From Streptomyces spinosisporus (GTDB lineage Bacteria > Actinomycetota > Actinomycetes > Streptomycetales > Streptomycetaceae): a stretch of DNA of 64,000 nucleotides. The stretch is taken from assembly GCF_022698145.1 (NCBI RefSeq), contig NZ_JALDAX010000020.1, forward strand, positions 62,001 to 126,000, written 5' to 3'. This document shows positions 38,973 to 46,253 of this stretch, in pieces. Each line of letters begins with the position of its first letter. Within the stretch, counting starts at the first letter, position 1. A program made the translations under genes and the position numbers. Below the pieces are notes generated by a model. The model did not search any database and was not told the DNA's origin. It worked only from the letters and a program-made list of their open reading frames with translations.

Positions 38973-41278
38973 GCAACGAAGCGGCGACCGCGACCACCTC
39001 CGCGGAGCCAGTACCCGCCCCCGAGCCGCTGCCGCACGGCCTCGGCGTCTCGCTGCCGGCCGCCGACACCCGCGCCAAGACCGAGGGCACGTTCCCGTAC
39101 GCGGCCGACCTGTGGGCCGAGGGCCTGCTGTGGGCCGCCGTGCTGCGCTCCCCGCACGCGCACGCGCGCATCGTGTCCATCGACACCACCCACGCGCGCG
39201 AGATGCCCGGCGTACGGGCCGTCGTCACGCACGAGGACGTGCCGGGCGAGGCCCGCTACGGCCGCGGCAACGCCGACCGGCCCGTGTTCGCCTCCGAGGT
39301 CGTACGCCACCACGGCGAGCCCATCGCCGCCGTCGCCGCCGACCACCCCGACACCGCGCGCATGGCCGCCGCGGCCGTCATCGTCGAGTACGAAGTACTC
39401 GACCCGGTCACCGACCCCGAGCTGGCCTTCGAGGCCGAACCGCTGCACCCCGACGGCAACCTGATCCGGCACATCCCGCTGCGCCACGGCGACCCGGACG
39501 CCGCCGGTGACATCGTCGTCGAGGGCCAGTACCGCATCGGCCGCCAGGACCCGGCCCCCATCGGCGCCGAGGCCGGTCTCGCCGTGCCCCGCCCCGACGG
39601 CGGCGTCGAGCTGTACCTGGCCTCCACCGACCCGCACACCGACCGCGACACCGCCGCCGCCTGCTACGGCCTCGAACCCGAGCGCGTCAAGATCGTCGTC
39701 ACCGGCGTCCCCGGCGCCACCGCCGACCGCGAGGACCAGGGCTTCCAGCTCCCGCTCGGCCTGCTCGCCCTCAAGACCGGCTGCCCGGTGAAACTCACCG
39801 CCACGCGCGAGGAGTCCTTCCTCGGGCACACCCACCGGCACCCGACCCTGCTGCGCTACCGCCACCACGCCGACGCCGAAGGCAGGCTGGTCAAGGTCGA
39901 GGCACAGATCCTGCTCGACGCGGGCGCCTACGCCGACACCTCCTCCGAGGCCCTGGCCGCCGCCGTGGGCTTCGCCTGCGGCCCGTACGTCGTCCCGAAC
40001 GCCTTCATCGAGGGCTGGGCCGTACGCACCAACAACCCGCCCTCGGGGCATGTGCGCGGAGAGGGCGCCATGCAGGTCTGCGCCGCCTACGAGGCGCAGA
40101 TGGACAAGCTGGCGAAGAAGCTCGGCATCGACCCGGCCGAGCTGCGCCTGCGCAACGCCCTGGCCACCGGCGACGTCCTGCCGACGGGCCAGACGGTGAC
40201 CTGCCCGGCGCCGGTCGCCGAACTGCTGCAGGCGGTACGGGACTTCCCGCTGCCCGACCTGCCCAAGGACACCCCCGAGGACGAGTGGCTGCTGCCCGGC
40301 GGCCCCGAGGGCGCCGGCGAACCGGGCGCGGTGCGCCGGGGCGTGGGCTACGGCCTGGGCATGGTGCACATGCTCGGCGCGGAGGGCGCCGACGAGGTCT
40401 CCACGGCGACCGTCAAGGTCCAGGACGGGGTGGCGACCGTGCTGTGCGCGGCCGTCGAGACCGGTCAGGGGTTCTCCACCCTCGCCCGCCAGATCGTCCA
40501 GGAGACGCTGGGCATCGAAGAGGTGCACGTCGCGCCCGTCGACACCGACCAGCCGCCCGCCGGCGCGGGCTGCCGCGGCCGCCACACCTGGGTGTCGGGC
40601 GGCGCGGTGGAGCGCGCGGCGAAGATGGTCCGCACCCAGCTGCTGCAGCCGCTGGCCCACAAGTTCGGCATGTCGACCGAGCTCCTGCAGATCACCGACG
40701 GCAAGATCACCTCGTACGACGGCGTCCTGTCGACCACCGTCTCCGAGGCGATGGACGGCAAGGAGCTGTGGGCGACGGCCCAGTGCCGCCCCCACCCCAC
40801 GGAACCGCTGAACGAGGCGGGCCAGGGTGACGCGTTCGTCGGCATGGCCTTCTGCGCGATCCGCGCGGTGGTGGACGTCGACATCGAGCTGGGCTCGGTC
40901 CGCGTGGTCGAGCTGGCGCTCGCCCAGGACGTCGGCCGGGTGCTCAACCCGGCCCAGCTGGCCGCCCGGATCGAGGCCGGTGTCACCCAGGGGGTGGGCA
41001 TCGCCCTGACGGAGAACCTGCGCACCGCGCGCGGACTGATCCGCCACCCGGACCTGACGGGCTACGCCCTGCCGACCGCCCTGGACGCGCCGGACATCCG
41101 GATCGTCAAACTCGTCGAGGAACGCGACGTGGTCGCCCCCTTCGGCGCGAAGGCCGTCAGCGCGGTGCCGGTGGTCACCTCCCCGGCGGCCATCGCCTCC
41201 GCGGTGCGCGCCGCCACGGGCCGCCCGGTGAACCGGCTGCCGATAAGGCCGCAGGCCGCGGTGGTGACGGAACGGTGA
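38969..41278 (+). CDS. Molybdopterin-binding subunit, xanthine-dehydrogenase family, atypical active site
   Basis: A 769-residue large subunit of the XDH/CoxL superfamily, with the a/b hammerhead domain at residues about 30-140 and the molybdopterin domains after it. Retained are VETGQGFSTLARQIVQETLG near 500, the Arg segment HVRGEGAMQVCAAYE near 360, and SGGAVERAAKMVR. Two hallmarks are lost: the Gly-rich GGGFGGK loop is replaced by VPGATADREDQ near 255, and the catalytic glutamate loop GVGEPP is AVSAVPVV near 735, so the Glu that activates water is missing. Either the enzyme does a different reaction, or it is inactive. The stop overlaps the start of a tiny membrane-protein gene. Confidence 0.85.
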   Translation: MSNEAATATTSAEPVPAPEPLPHGLGVSLPAADTRAKTEGTFPYAADLWAEGLLWAAVLRSPHAHARIVSIDTTHAREMPGVRAVVTHEDVPGEARYGRGNADRPVFASEVVRHHGEPIAAVAADHPDTARMAAAAVIVEYEVLDPVTDPELAFEAEPLHPDGNLIRHIPLRHGDPDAAGDIVVEGQYRIGRQDPAPIGAEAGLAVPRPDGGVELYLASTDPHTDRDTAAACYGLEPERVKIVVTGVPGATADREDQGFQLPLGLLALKTGCPVKLTATREESFLGHTHRHPTLLRYRHHADAEGRLVKVEAQILLDAGAYADTSSEALAAAVGFACGPYVVPNAFIEGWAVRTNNPPSGHVRGEGAMQVCAAYEAQMDKLAKKLGIDPAELRLRNALATGDVLPTGQTVTCPAPVAELLQAVRDFPLPDLPKDTPEDEWLLPGGPEGAGEPGAVRRGVGYGLGMVHMLGAEGADEVSTATVKVQDGVATVLCAAVETGQGFSTLARQIVQETLGIEEVHVAPVDTDQPPAGAGCRGRHTWVSGGAVERAAKMVRTQLLQPLAHKFGMSTELLQITDGKITSYDGVLSTTVSEAMDGKELWATAQCRPHPTEPLNEAGQGDAFVGMAFCAIRAVVDVDIELGSVRVVELALAQDVGRVLNPAQLAARIEAGVTQGVGIALTENLRTARGLIRHPDLTGYALPTALDAPDIRIVKLVEERDVVAPFGAKAVSAVPVVTSPAAIASAVRAATGRPVNRLPIRPQAAVVTER

Positions 41279-41409
41279 GCGCGCCGGAGCGCGGGCCGGA
41301 GGAGCCGAGGTACGAACCCCCGCCCAGCGTCGGCAAGTTGCTGATCTGGTTCCTGGTGTTCATGGTGGCGGCGCTGGCCGTCGTGCTCGGTGGCGTGTAC
41401 TTCACGTAG
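41275..41409 (+). CDS. 44-residue single-pass membrane protein coupled to the molybdoenzyme
   Basis: A short gene of 45 codons. GTG 41275 overlaps the stop of the molybdenum subunit by 4 bp (GTGA). The protein is VSAPERGPEEPRYEPPPSVG followed by a hydrophobic helix from KLLIWFLVFMVAALAVVLGG to the end, so a Pro/Glu-rich cytoplasmic tail and one membrane helix. The overlap, reading frame and clean hydropathy pattern argue that it is real. It could anchor the molybdoenzyme complex to the membrane (inference). I know of no named family. Confidence 0.7.
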   Translation: MSAPERGPEEPRYEPPPSVGKLLIWFLVFMVAALAVVLGGVYFT

Positions 41410-41626
41410 ACCGGGCCGTGCGACGCGCGCCGCCAGGTGCCCGCGCCCGGCGACATGGTGGGCGTGGTCCTCGCGGGGAGGGAACGGCGAGGGTGCGTCG
41501 AGCGTCCTGTGATCCAGGGGCGTTGTCAGTGGCGGGGCGTAGTGTTCTGGGCAGTGGGGACGGCCTGCCCGGGCCGTACGGCGTCATGACGCGCGCCCGG
41601 CCGTGCCCAGTTCGGGGATCGTGAGC

Positions 41627-41694
41627 AAGCGCGTGCGCCGAGGCGCGTGCGCCCAGGCACGAGTGATGACGCACATGCGCTGACGCACCTGCGG
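41627..41694. repeat. Two short 14-bp tandem duplications upstream of the SUKH-like gene
   Basis: AAGCGCGTGCGCCG/AGGCGCGTGCGCCC (41627-41654) and TGACGCACATGCGC/TGACGCACCTGCGG (41667-41694) are pairs of adjacent 14-bp near-repeats in the 293-bp gap between 41410 and 41702. The second pair ends just before the ribosome-binding site of the next gene. No other gene is seen in this gap. Confidence 0.7.
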
Positions 41695-41702
41695 GGGATG
41701 CA

Positions 41703-42866
41703 ATGAGCACGACCGGTGCCGCCACGACGGCGATCACCCTCACCGAGGACCAGCTCTATCCGTACGTCACGCACGCGCCGACGCGCAGCTGGCTGACCGG
41801 GCCCGGACTGCCCGGCGAGAGCCATCTGTTCACCTTCGAGGAGCTGTGCGCACAGGGGCTGCGGACGGTGGGGGACTCCACCGGCGACCCCGACGGCCGT
41901 CTGACGGCGCGGCTGCGGGACCAGCTGGTCATAGGCGCGCTGCTCGACCCCCGGGGCACCGCGGGGGAGTCGGTGCTGCTGGACGGCACCACGGGCGCGG
42001 TCGCGACGACGTACATGCTGCACGACCGGCCCGATCTGATGGACACCCGCCCGCTCGCGCCCTCGCTGCGCACCCTGGTGCGGTTCGCGGCGGCGGCGGA
42101 CGAACTGGCGGGGCTGCGCGGCCAGTTCGCCTCGTACGCCGGCCGCTTCGGCCCGAAGGCGGCGGCAGAGGCGTCACGTCATCTGCTGGCGGTGTTCGAG
42201 GAGGGCACGGGCGGCGAGATCCCGCCGTTCTGGCGGATGGCGGCCCTGATCCGCCCCCTGTCCCTCGTGGCGGGCCCCGGCACGGTGTCCGGACTCGCCC
42301 TGGACCTCCCCTCCCGCCTCCTGGACCAGGAGTTCGGCCCAGGCAAGGTGTGGCGCTTCGAGGACGTCGACTTCCCCTCGACGCTGACCCACGAGCCGAC
42401 CCGCCGCTTCCTCGGCGAGACGGGCCTGCCGGAGGACGGCACGCTCCTCCACCTCGACACGGACGTCCCCCTGCCGACCCTCGCCGAGCACTACGCCTAC
42501 CAGGGGCCCGAGGGCTTCGACCCCACCCGACTCCCGCGCAGGGCCTCCCACTTGATCCGCCTCGGCCATCTCGTCGAGGGCAACAGCCTGGTGGTCGACG
42601 GCGAGACGGGCGAGGTCCTCAACTGGAGCGAGCCCGAGGCCGCCCTGAACCCCCTGAACACGGACGTCTCCACCCTGGCCTTCACCCTCTGGCTCCTCCA
42701 CCACGAAAAATCCCTGAACCAGACCCACCGGACCACCGCCCACGACCACCTGGCCCTGACCCTGCTCCACACCCTCTCCACCGTCGACCCCACCACCACG
42801 ACAACACCCCCGAGCCACCACTACTGGACACGGGCGCTGCTGGAGGAGCCGGGCGGGGCGATATGA
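41703..42866 (+). CDS. SUKH-4-like family protein with two tandem domains
   Basis: A 387-residue soluble protein that appears to be an internal duplication of a SUKH-4-type immunity domain. Repeat 1 (about 15-185) and repeat 2 (about 215-380) share the opening pattern THAPTRSWLTGPGLPGESHL versus THEPTRRFLGETGLPEDGTL, and both continue with a LFTFEEL/PLPTLAE segment, a 'VIGAL..GESVLLDGTTGAV' or 'RLGHL..GNSLVVDGETGEV' strand pair, and a late helix SLRTLVRFAAA or DVSTLAFTLWLL. SUKH proteins commonly neutralise polymorphic toxins, but no toxin gene lies next to it. ATG 41703 follows GGGGG. Confidence 0.75.
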   Translation: MSTTGAATTAITLTEDQLYPYVTHAPTRSWLTGPGLPGESHLFTFEELCAQGLRTVGDSTGDPDGRLTARLRDQLVIGALLDPRGTAGESVLLDGTTGAVATTYMLHDRPDLMDTRPLAPSLRTLVRFAAAADELAGLRGQFASYAGRFGPKAAAEASRHLLAVFEEGTGGEIPPFWRMAALIRPLSLVAGPGTVSGLALDLPSRLLDQEFGPGKVWRFEDVDFPSTLTHEPTRRFLGETGLPEDGTLLHLDTDVPLPTLAEHYAYQGPEGFDPTRLPRRASHLIRLGHLVEGNSLVVDGETGEVLNWSEPEAALNPLNTDVSTLAFTLWLLHHEKSLNQTHRTTAHDHLALTLLHTLSTVDPTTTTTPPSHHYWTRALLEEPGGAI

Positions 42867-42867
42867 A

Positions 42868-42887
42868 AGGCCCCCGTAAAGGGGCCT
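42868..42887. terminator. Hairpin terminator between the SUKH-like gene and tRNA-Cys
   Basis: AGGCCCC (42868-42874), loop CGTAAA, GGGGCCT (42881-42887), 7-bp perfect stem. Read on the minus strand it is followed by TTTCATATC, so it mainly ends the tRNA-Cys transcript; it may also serve the plus-strand gene that stops at 42866. Confidence 0.7.
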
Positions 42888-42910
42888 ATCGCTGAGCGAC
42901 TCTCGTGCAG

Positions 42911-42982
42911 AGGCCGTGGCGGGAATCGAACCCGCGTAACTCGCTTTGCAGGCGAGTCCCTGAGCCACTCGGGCACACGGCC
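42911..42982 (-). tRNA. tRNA-Cys (GCA anticodon)
   Basis: On the minus strand the 72-nt sequence begins GGCCGTG and ends CACGGCC plus discriminator T, forming a perfect 7-bp acceptor stem. The anticodon arm is CTCGC-CTGCAAA-GCGAG with anticodon GCA, and the T arm GCGGGTTCGATTCCCGC is canonical. The 3' CCA is not encoded. A terminator hairpin lies just downstream at 42868-42887. Confidence 0.97.
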
Positions 42983-43219
42983 GGGTCGGGTCGGAGGGGC
43001 CGGGCGCTCCGAGCTCGATGGAGATGACCGTACGGGGGCGTGGGAAGGGTGCTCAAGGTCATCGGTGGGGCTGCAACGGGACTGCCATACGCCGTTCATG
43101 AAGGGCGGTGTCGCGGGCGCGGTCGGCGGGTGTGTGAGGTAAGTCGCACCTCCGTCCGACCCGGCCTGGTGCGGAGGTTTGTGGTGGGGTGCCGCCGGTA
43201 GGGTGGCCCGGTTGTCATA

Positions 43220-43266
43220 CGTAGCCGTAAGACCCGTAGTCGTAAGACCCCGTAGCCGCCCGACCC
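43220..43266. repeat. Three 15-16-bp direct repeats in the helicase leader
   Basis: CGTAGCCGTAAGACC, CGTAGTCGTAAGACCC and CGTAGCCGCCCGACCC lie head to tail directly before the ribosome-binding site of the helicase gene at 43283. They could be regulatory or simple slippage products. Confidence 0.75.
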
Positions 43267-43282
43267 CACACCCCCGGAGACC

Positions 43283-45085
43283 GTGAGTACTACCGCCGCC
43301 AGCTCCGCCTCGCACTCCCACCATCTCTCTCCCGCCTTCCCCGGCCGTGCCCCCTGGGGCACCGCCAGCAAGCTGCGTGCCTGGCAGCAGGGGGCGATGG
43401 AGAAGTACATCCAGGAGCAGCCGCGCGACTTCCTCGCGGTCGCGACACCCGGCGCCGGGAAGACGACGTTCGCGCTGACCCTCGCGTCCTGGCTGCTGCA
43501 CCACCATGTCGTGCAGCAGGTGACCGTGGTCGCGCCGACCGAGCATCTGAAGAAGCAGTGGGCGGAGGCGGCGGCGCGGATAGGGATCAAGCTGGACCCC
43601 GAGTACAGCGCGGGGCCGCTCGGCAAGGACTACCAGGGCGTGGCCGTCACGTACGCCGGTGTCGGGGTGCGGCCCATGCTGCACCGCAACCGCGTGGAGC
43701 AGCGCAAGACCCTCGTCATCCTCGACGAGATCCATCACGCGGGTGACTCCAAGTCCTGGGGCGAGGCCTGTCTGGAGGCCTTCGAGCCCGCCACCCGGCG
43801 GCTGGCGCTCACCGGTACACCGTTCCGCTCCGACACCAACCCCATCCCCTTCGTCGTCTACGAAGAGGGCAACGACGGGATCCGGCGCTCCGCCGCCGAC
43901 TACACCTACGGCTACGGCAGCGCCCTGAGCGACGGGGTCGTGCGCCCCGTCATCTTCCTCTCCTACAGCGGCAATATGCGCTGGCGCACCAAGGCCGGCG
44001 ACGAGATCGCCGCCCGGCTCGGCGAGCCGATGACCAAGGACGCGATCAGCCAGGCCTGGCGCACCGCCCTCGACCCGCGCGGCGAGTGGATGCCCAGCGT
44101 GCTGCGCGCCGCCGACCAGCGGCTGACCGAGGTCCGCAAGGCCATCCCCGACGCCGGCGCCCTCGTCATCGCCTCCGACCAGGACTCCGCCCGCGCCTAC
44201 GCCAAGCTCATCCGCGAGATCACCGGCAGCAGGGCGACGCTGGTGCTCTCCGACGACGCCGGGGCGTCCAAGCGGATCGACGACTTCAGCGGCAGCAACG
44301 ACCGCTGGATGGTCGCGGTGCGCATGGTGTCCGAGGGCGTCGACGTGCCCCGGCTGGCGGTGGGGGTGTACGCCACCACCATCTCCACCCCCCTCTTCTT
44401 CGCCCAGGCCGTCGGCCGTTTCGTACGGTCGCGCAGGCGCGGCGAGACCGCGTCGGTGTTCCTGCCGACCGTCCCCGACCTGCTCACCTTCGCCAACGAG
44501 ATGGAGGTCGAGCGTGACCACGCCCTCGACAAGCCGAAGAAGGACGGCGAGGAGGACCCGTACGCCGAGTCCGAGCAGGAGATGGAGGAGGCGAACAAGG
44601 AGCAGGACGAGGACACCGGCGAGCAGGAGCAGTTCTCCTTCGAGGCGCTGGAGTCCGACGCGGTCTTCGACCGGGTCCTCTACGACGGCGCCGAGTTCGG
44701 CATGCAGGCCCACCCGGGCAGCGAGGAGGAGCAGGACTACCTCGGGATCCCCGGGCTGCTGGAGCCCGACCAGGTGCAGCTGCTGCTCCAGAAGCGGCAG
44801 GCGCGGCAGATCGCGCACAGCCGCAAGAAGCCGGACGCCGAGGCCGATCTGCTGGAGATGCCCGCCGAGCGGCGCCCGGTCGTCTCGCACAAGGAGATGA
44901 TGGAGCTCCGCAAGAAGCTCAACACCATGGTCAGTGCCTACGTCCATCAGAGCGGCAAGCCCCATGGAGTCATCCACACCGAGCTGCGGCGCACCTGCGG
45001 CGGACCCCCGAGCGCGGAGGCCACCGCCGGGCAGCTGAAACAGCGCATCGCCAAGGTGCAGGAGTGGGCAACCCGCATGCGGTGA
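43283..45085 (+). CDS. DEAD/DEAH-box superfamily 2 helicase
   Basis: A 600-residue SF2 helicase, actinobacterial and uncharacterised. Motifs in order: Q-like LRAWQQGAM, Walker A TPGAGKTTFA near 55, Ia VVAPTEHLKKQW, II LDEIHHAGD near 147, III LTGTPFRSD, V MVSEGVDVPR near 350, and VI QAVGRFVRSRR near 375. Residues about 415-460 are a very acidic linker (EEDPYAESEQEMEEANKEQD), followed by a C-terminal domain without known fold. GTG 43283 follows CCGGAGA. Its last codons enter a 14-bp minisatellite. Substrate (DNA or RNA) unknown; the layout resembles type III restriction or XPB-like helicases. Confidence 0.88.
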   Translation: MSTTAASSASHSHHLSPAFPGRAPWGTASKLRAWQQGAMEKYIQEQPRDFLAVATPGAGKTTFALTLASWLLHHHVVQQVTVVAPTEHLKKQWAEAAARIGIKLDPEYSAGPLGKDYQGVAVTYAGVGVRPMLHRNRVEQRKTLVILDEIHHAGDSKSWGEACLEAFEPATRRLALTGTPFRSDTNPIPFVVYEEGNDGIRRSAADYTYGYGSALSDGVVRPVIFLSYSGNMRWRTKAGDEIAARLGEPMTKDAISQAWRTALDPRGEWMPSVLRAADQRLTEVRKAIPDAGALVIASDQDSARAYAKLIREITGSRATLVLSDDAGASKRIDDFSGSNDRWMVAVRMVSEGVDVPRLAVGVYATTISTPLFFAQAVGRFVRSRRRGETASVFLPTVPDLLTFANEMEVERDHALDKPKKDGEEDPYAESEQEMEEANKEQDEDTGEQEQFSFEALESDAVFDRVLYDGAEFGMQAHPGSEEEQDYLGIPGLLEPDQVQLLLQKRQARQIAHSRKKPDAEADLLEMPAERRPVVSHKEMMELRKKLNTMVSAYVHQSGKPHGVIHTELRRTCGGPPSAEATAGQLKQRIAKVQEWATRMR

Positions 45086-45140
45086 CCCGGATGCGGTGAC
45101 CCGGATGCGGTGACCCGGATGCGCTGACCCGCATGCGCTG
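45071..45140. repeat. 14-bp minisatellite spanning the helicase stop codon
   Basis: Five exact-length units: ACCCGCATGCGGTG (45071-45084, with the stop TGA completed by the next A), ACCCGGATGCGGTG twice, ACCCGGATGCGCTG and ACCCGCATGCGCTG (45127-45140), then a partial ACCCGG. As at 36016, the array starts inside the coding end. Between 45150 and 45470 I see only the presumed promoter of the IclR gene. Confidence 0.92.
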
Positions 45141-45396
45141 ACCCGGCGCACGCCCGGTCAGGGGGGCGCAGCATCCTGGTGCAGCCGGTTGTTGCGCCCC
45201 GTACGAATCACGACATACGGACATAGCCCGTACCAGCCGGTGCCCGGATTCTGGACGGAGACTTCCGCTGAGCGAACCCGCTTCGCTAGGGTCCCGCTAC
45301 GCACACGCCCCGTGGCAGCGCCGCCGCGGAGCGCAGCCGTGAAGCGACGCGGCTCGGTACAGGCCGGGCCGCCGGCCGATCGGCGGCCTCTGTTGC

Positions 45397-45422
45397 GCGT
45401 CACTGACGGGACTCGGTGACGC
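45397..45422. promoter_or_regulatory. Dyad upstream of the IclR-family gene, possible auto-operator
   Basis: GCGTCAC (45397-45403) and GTGACGC (45416-45422) are perfect inverted 7-mers with 12 bases between, 48 bp before the IclR start; an outer TTGCGC/GCGCAA pair flanks them. IclR proteins bind such dyads and often control themselves. Inference. Confidence 0.4.
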
Positions 45423-45470
45423 ACCGCCGCGCAAAGGTCGCCGACCTCACCACTTGGAGGAGTGGGCGTC

Positions 45471-46112
45471 GTGACCGCGGAGACCTCTCAGACGCTCGAC
45501 CGAGGACTGCGCGTCCTCAAGCTGCTGGCCGATACGGACCACGGGCTGACCGTCACCGAGCTATCCAATCGACTGGGCGTGAACCGGACCGTGGTGTACC
45601 GGTTGCTGGCCACGCTCGAACAACATGCCCTTGTACGCCGGGACTTGGGCGGCCGTGCCCGAGTGGGGCTCGGTGTGCTGCGACTGGGGCGGCAAGTGCA
45701 TCCGCTGGTGCGGGAGGCCGCGTTGCCGGCCCTGCGCTCGCTCGCCGAGGACATCGGCGCCACCGCGCATCTCACCCTCGTGGACGGGTCGGACGCGCTG
45801 GCCGTGGCCGTCGTGGAGCCGACCTGGACGGACTATCACGTGGCCTACCGGGCCGGGTTCCGGCATCCGCTGGACCGGGGGGCCGCTGGGCGGGCGATTC
45901 TCGCTGCGCGGTCGATGCCCGTGGGGGAGCCCGGATACACCTTGACCCATGGGGAGTTGGAGGCGGGCGCCAGTGGGGCGGCTGCGCCGCTGCTCGGGGT
46001 GACCGGGGTCGAGGGGAGTGTGGGTGTCGTGATGCTGGCGGAGGCGGTGCCCGAGCGGGTGGGGCCTCGCGTGGTGCACGCGGCCAAGGAGGTTGCGGAG
46101 GCTTTGCGCTAG
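45471..46112 (+). CDS. IclR-family transcriptional regulator
   Basis: A 213-residue IclR regulator. Residues 5-70 are the winged helix (SQTLDRGLRVLKLLADTDHG, then LTVTELSNRLGVNRTVVYRL). The rest is a shortened effector domain (LPALRSLAEDIGATAHLTLV, DYHVAYRAGFRHPLDRGAAG), missing the last 30 or so residues of many IclR proteins. GTG 45471 is preferred to GTG 45462 because GGAGG at 45456-45460 then has usable spacing. No neighbouring catabolic operon reveals the effector; the next gene is a Lon-like protease. Confidence 0.85.
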   Translation: MTAETSQTLDRGLRVLKLLADTDHGLTVTELSNRLGVNRTVVYRLLATLEQHALVRRDLGGRARVGLGVLRLGRQVHPLVREAALPALRSLAEDIGATAHLTLVDGSDALAVAVVEPTWTDYHVAYRAGFRHPLDRGAAGRAILAARSMPVGEPGYTLTHGELEAGASGAAAPLLGVTGVEGSVGVVMLAEAVPERVGPRVVHAAKEVAEALR

Positions 46113-46155
46113 CTGCAGAGGTGTCGCGCCGGGGGGTGCGCGGGTGCGGGTTCGT

Positions 46156-46186
46156 CGTGGCTGGTCGCGCAGTTCCCCGCGCCCCT
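46156..46186 (+). repeat. Streptomyces dispersed repeat, copy 3
   Basis: CGTGGCTGGTCGCGCAGTTC to CCCCT, identical to the core of copy 1, 44 bp after the IclR stop. Its upstream arm GGGGGGTGCGCGGGTGCGGG also matches copy 2. Confidence 0.8.
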
Positions 46187-46241
46187 GAAAAGCGGCACCC
46201 CCCGGCGCTCCCCGGCGCCCGGTCGGGGGTCCCCGGGGCGT

Positions 46242-46247
46242 TAGATT
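46242..46247 (+). promoter_or_regulatory. -10 element for a probably leaderless transcript
   Basis: TAGATT fits the streptomycete -10 consensus TAnnnT and lies 6 bases before the GTG at 46254, so transcription would begin at the start codon. No ribosome-binding site precedes that GTG. Confidence 0.55.
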
Positions 46248-46253
46248 GATCCC

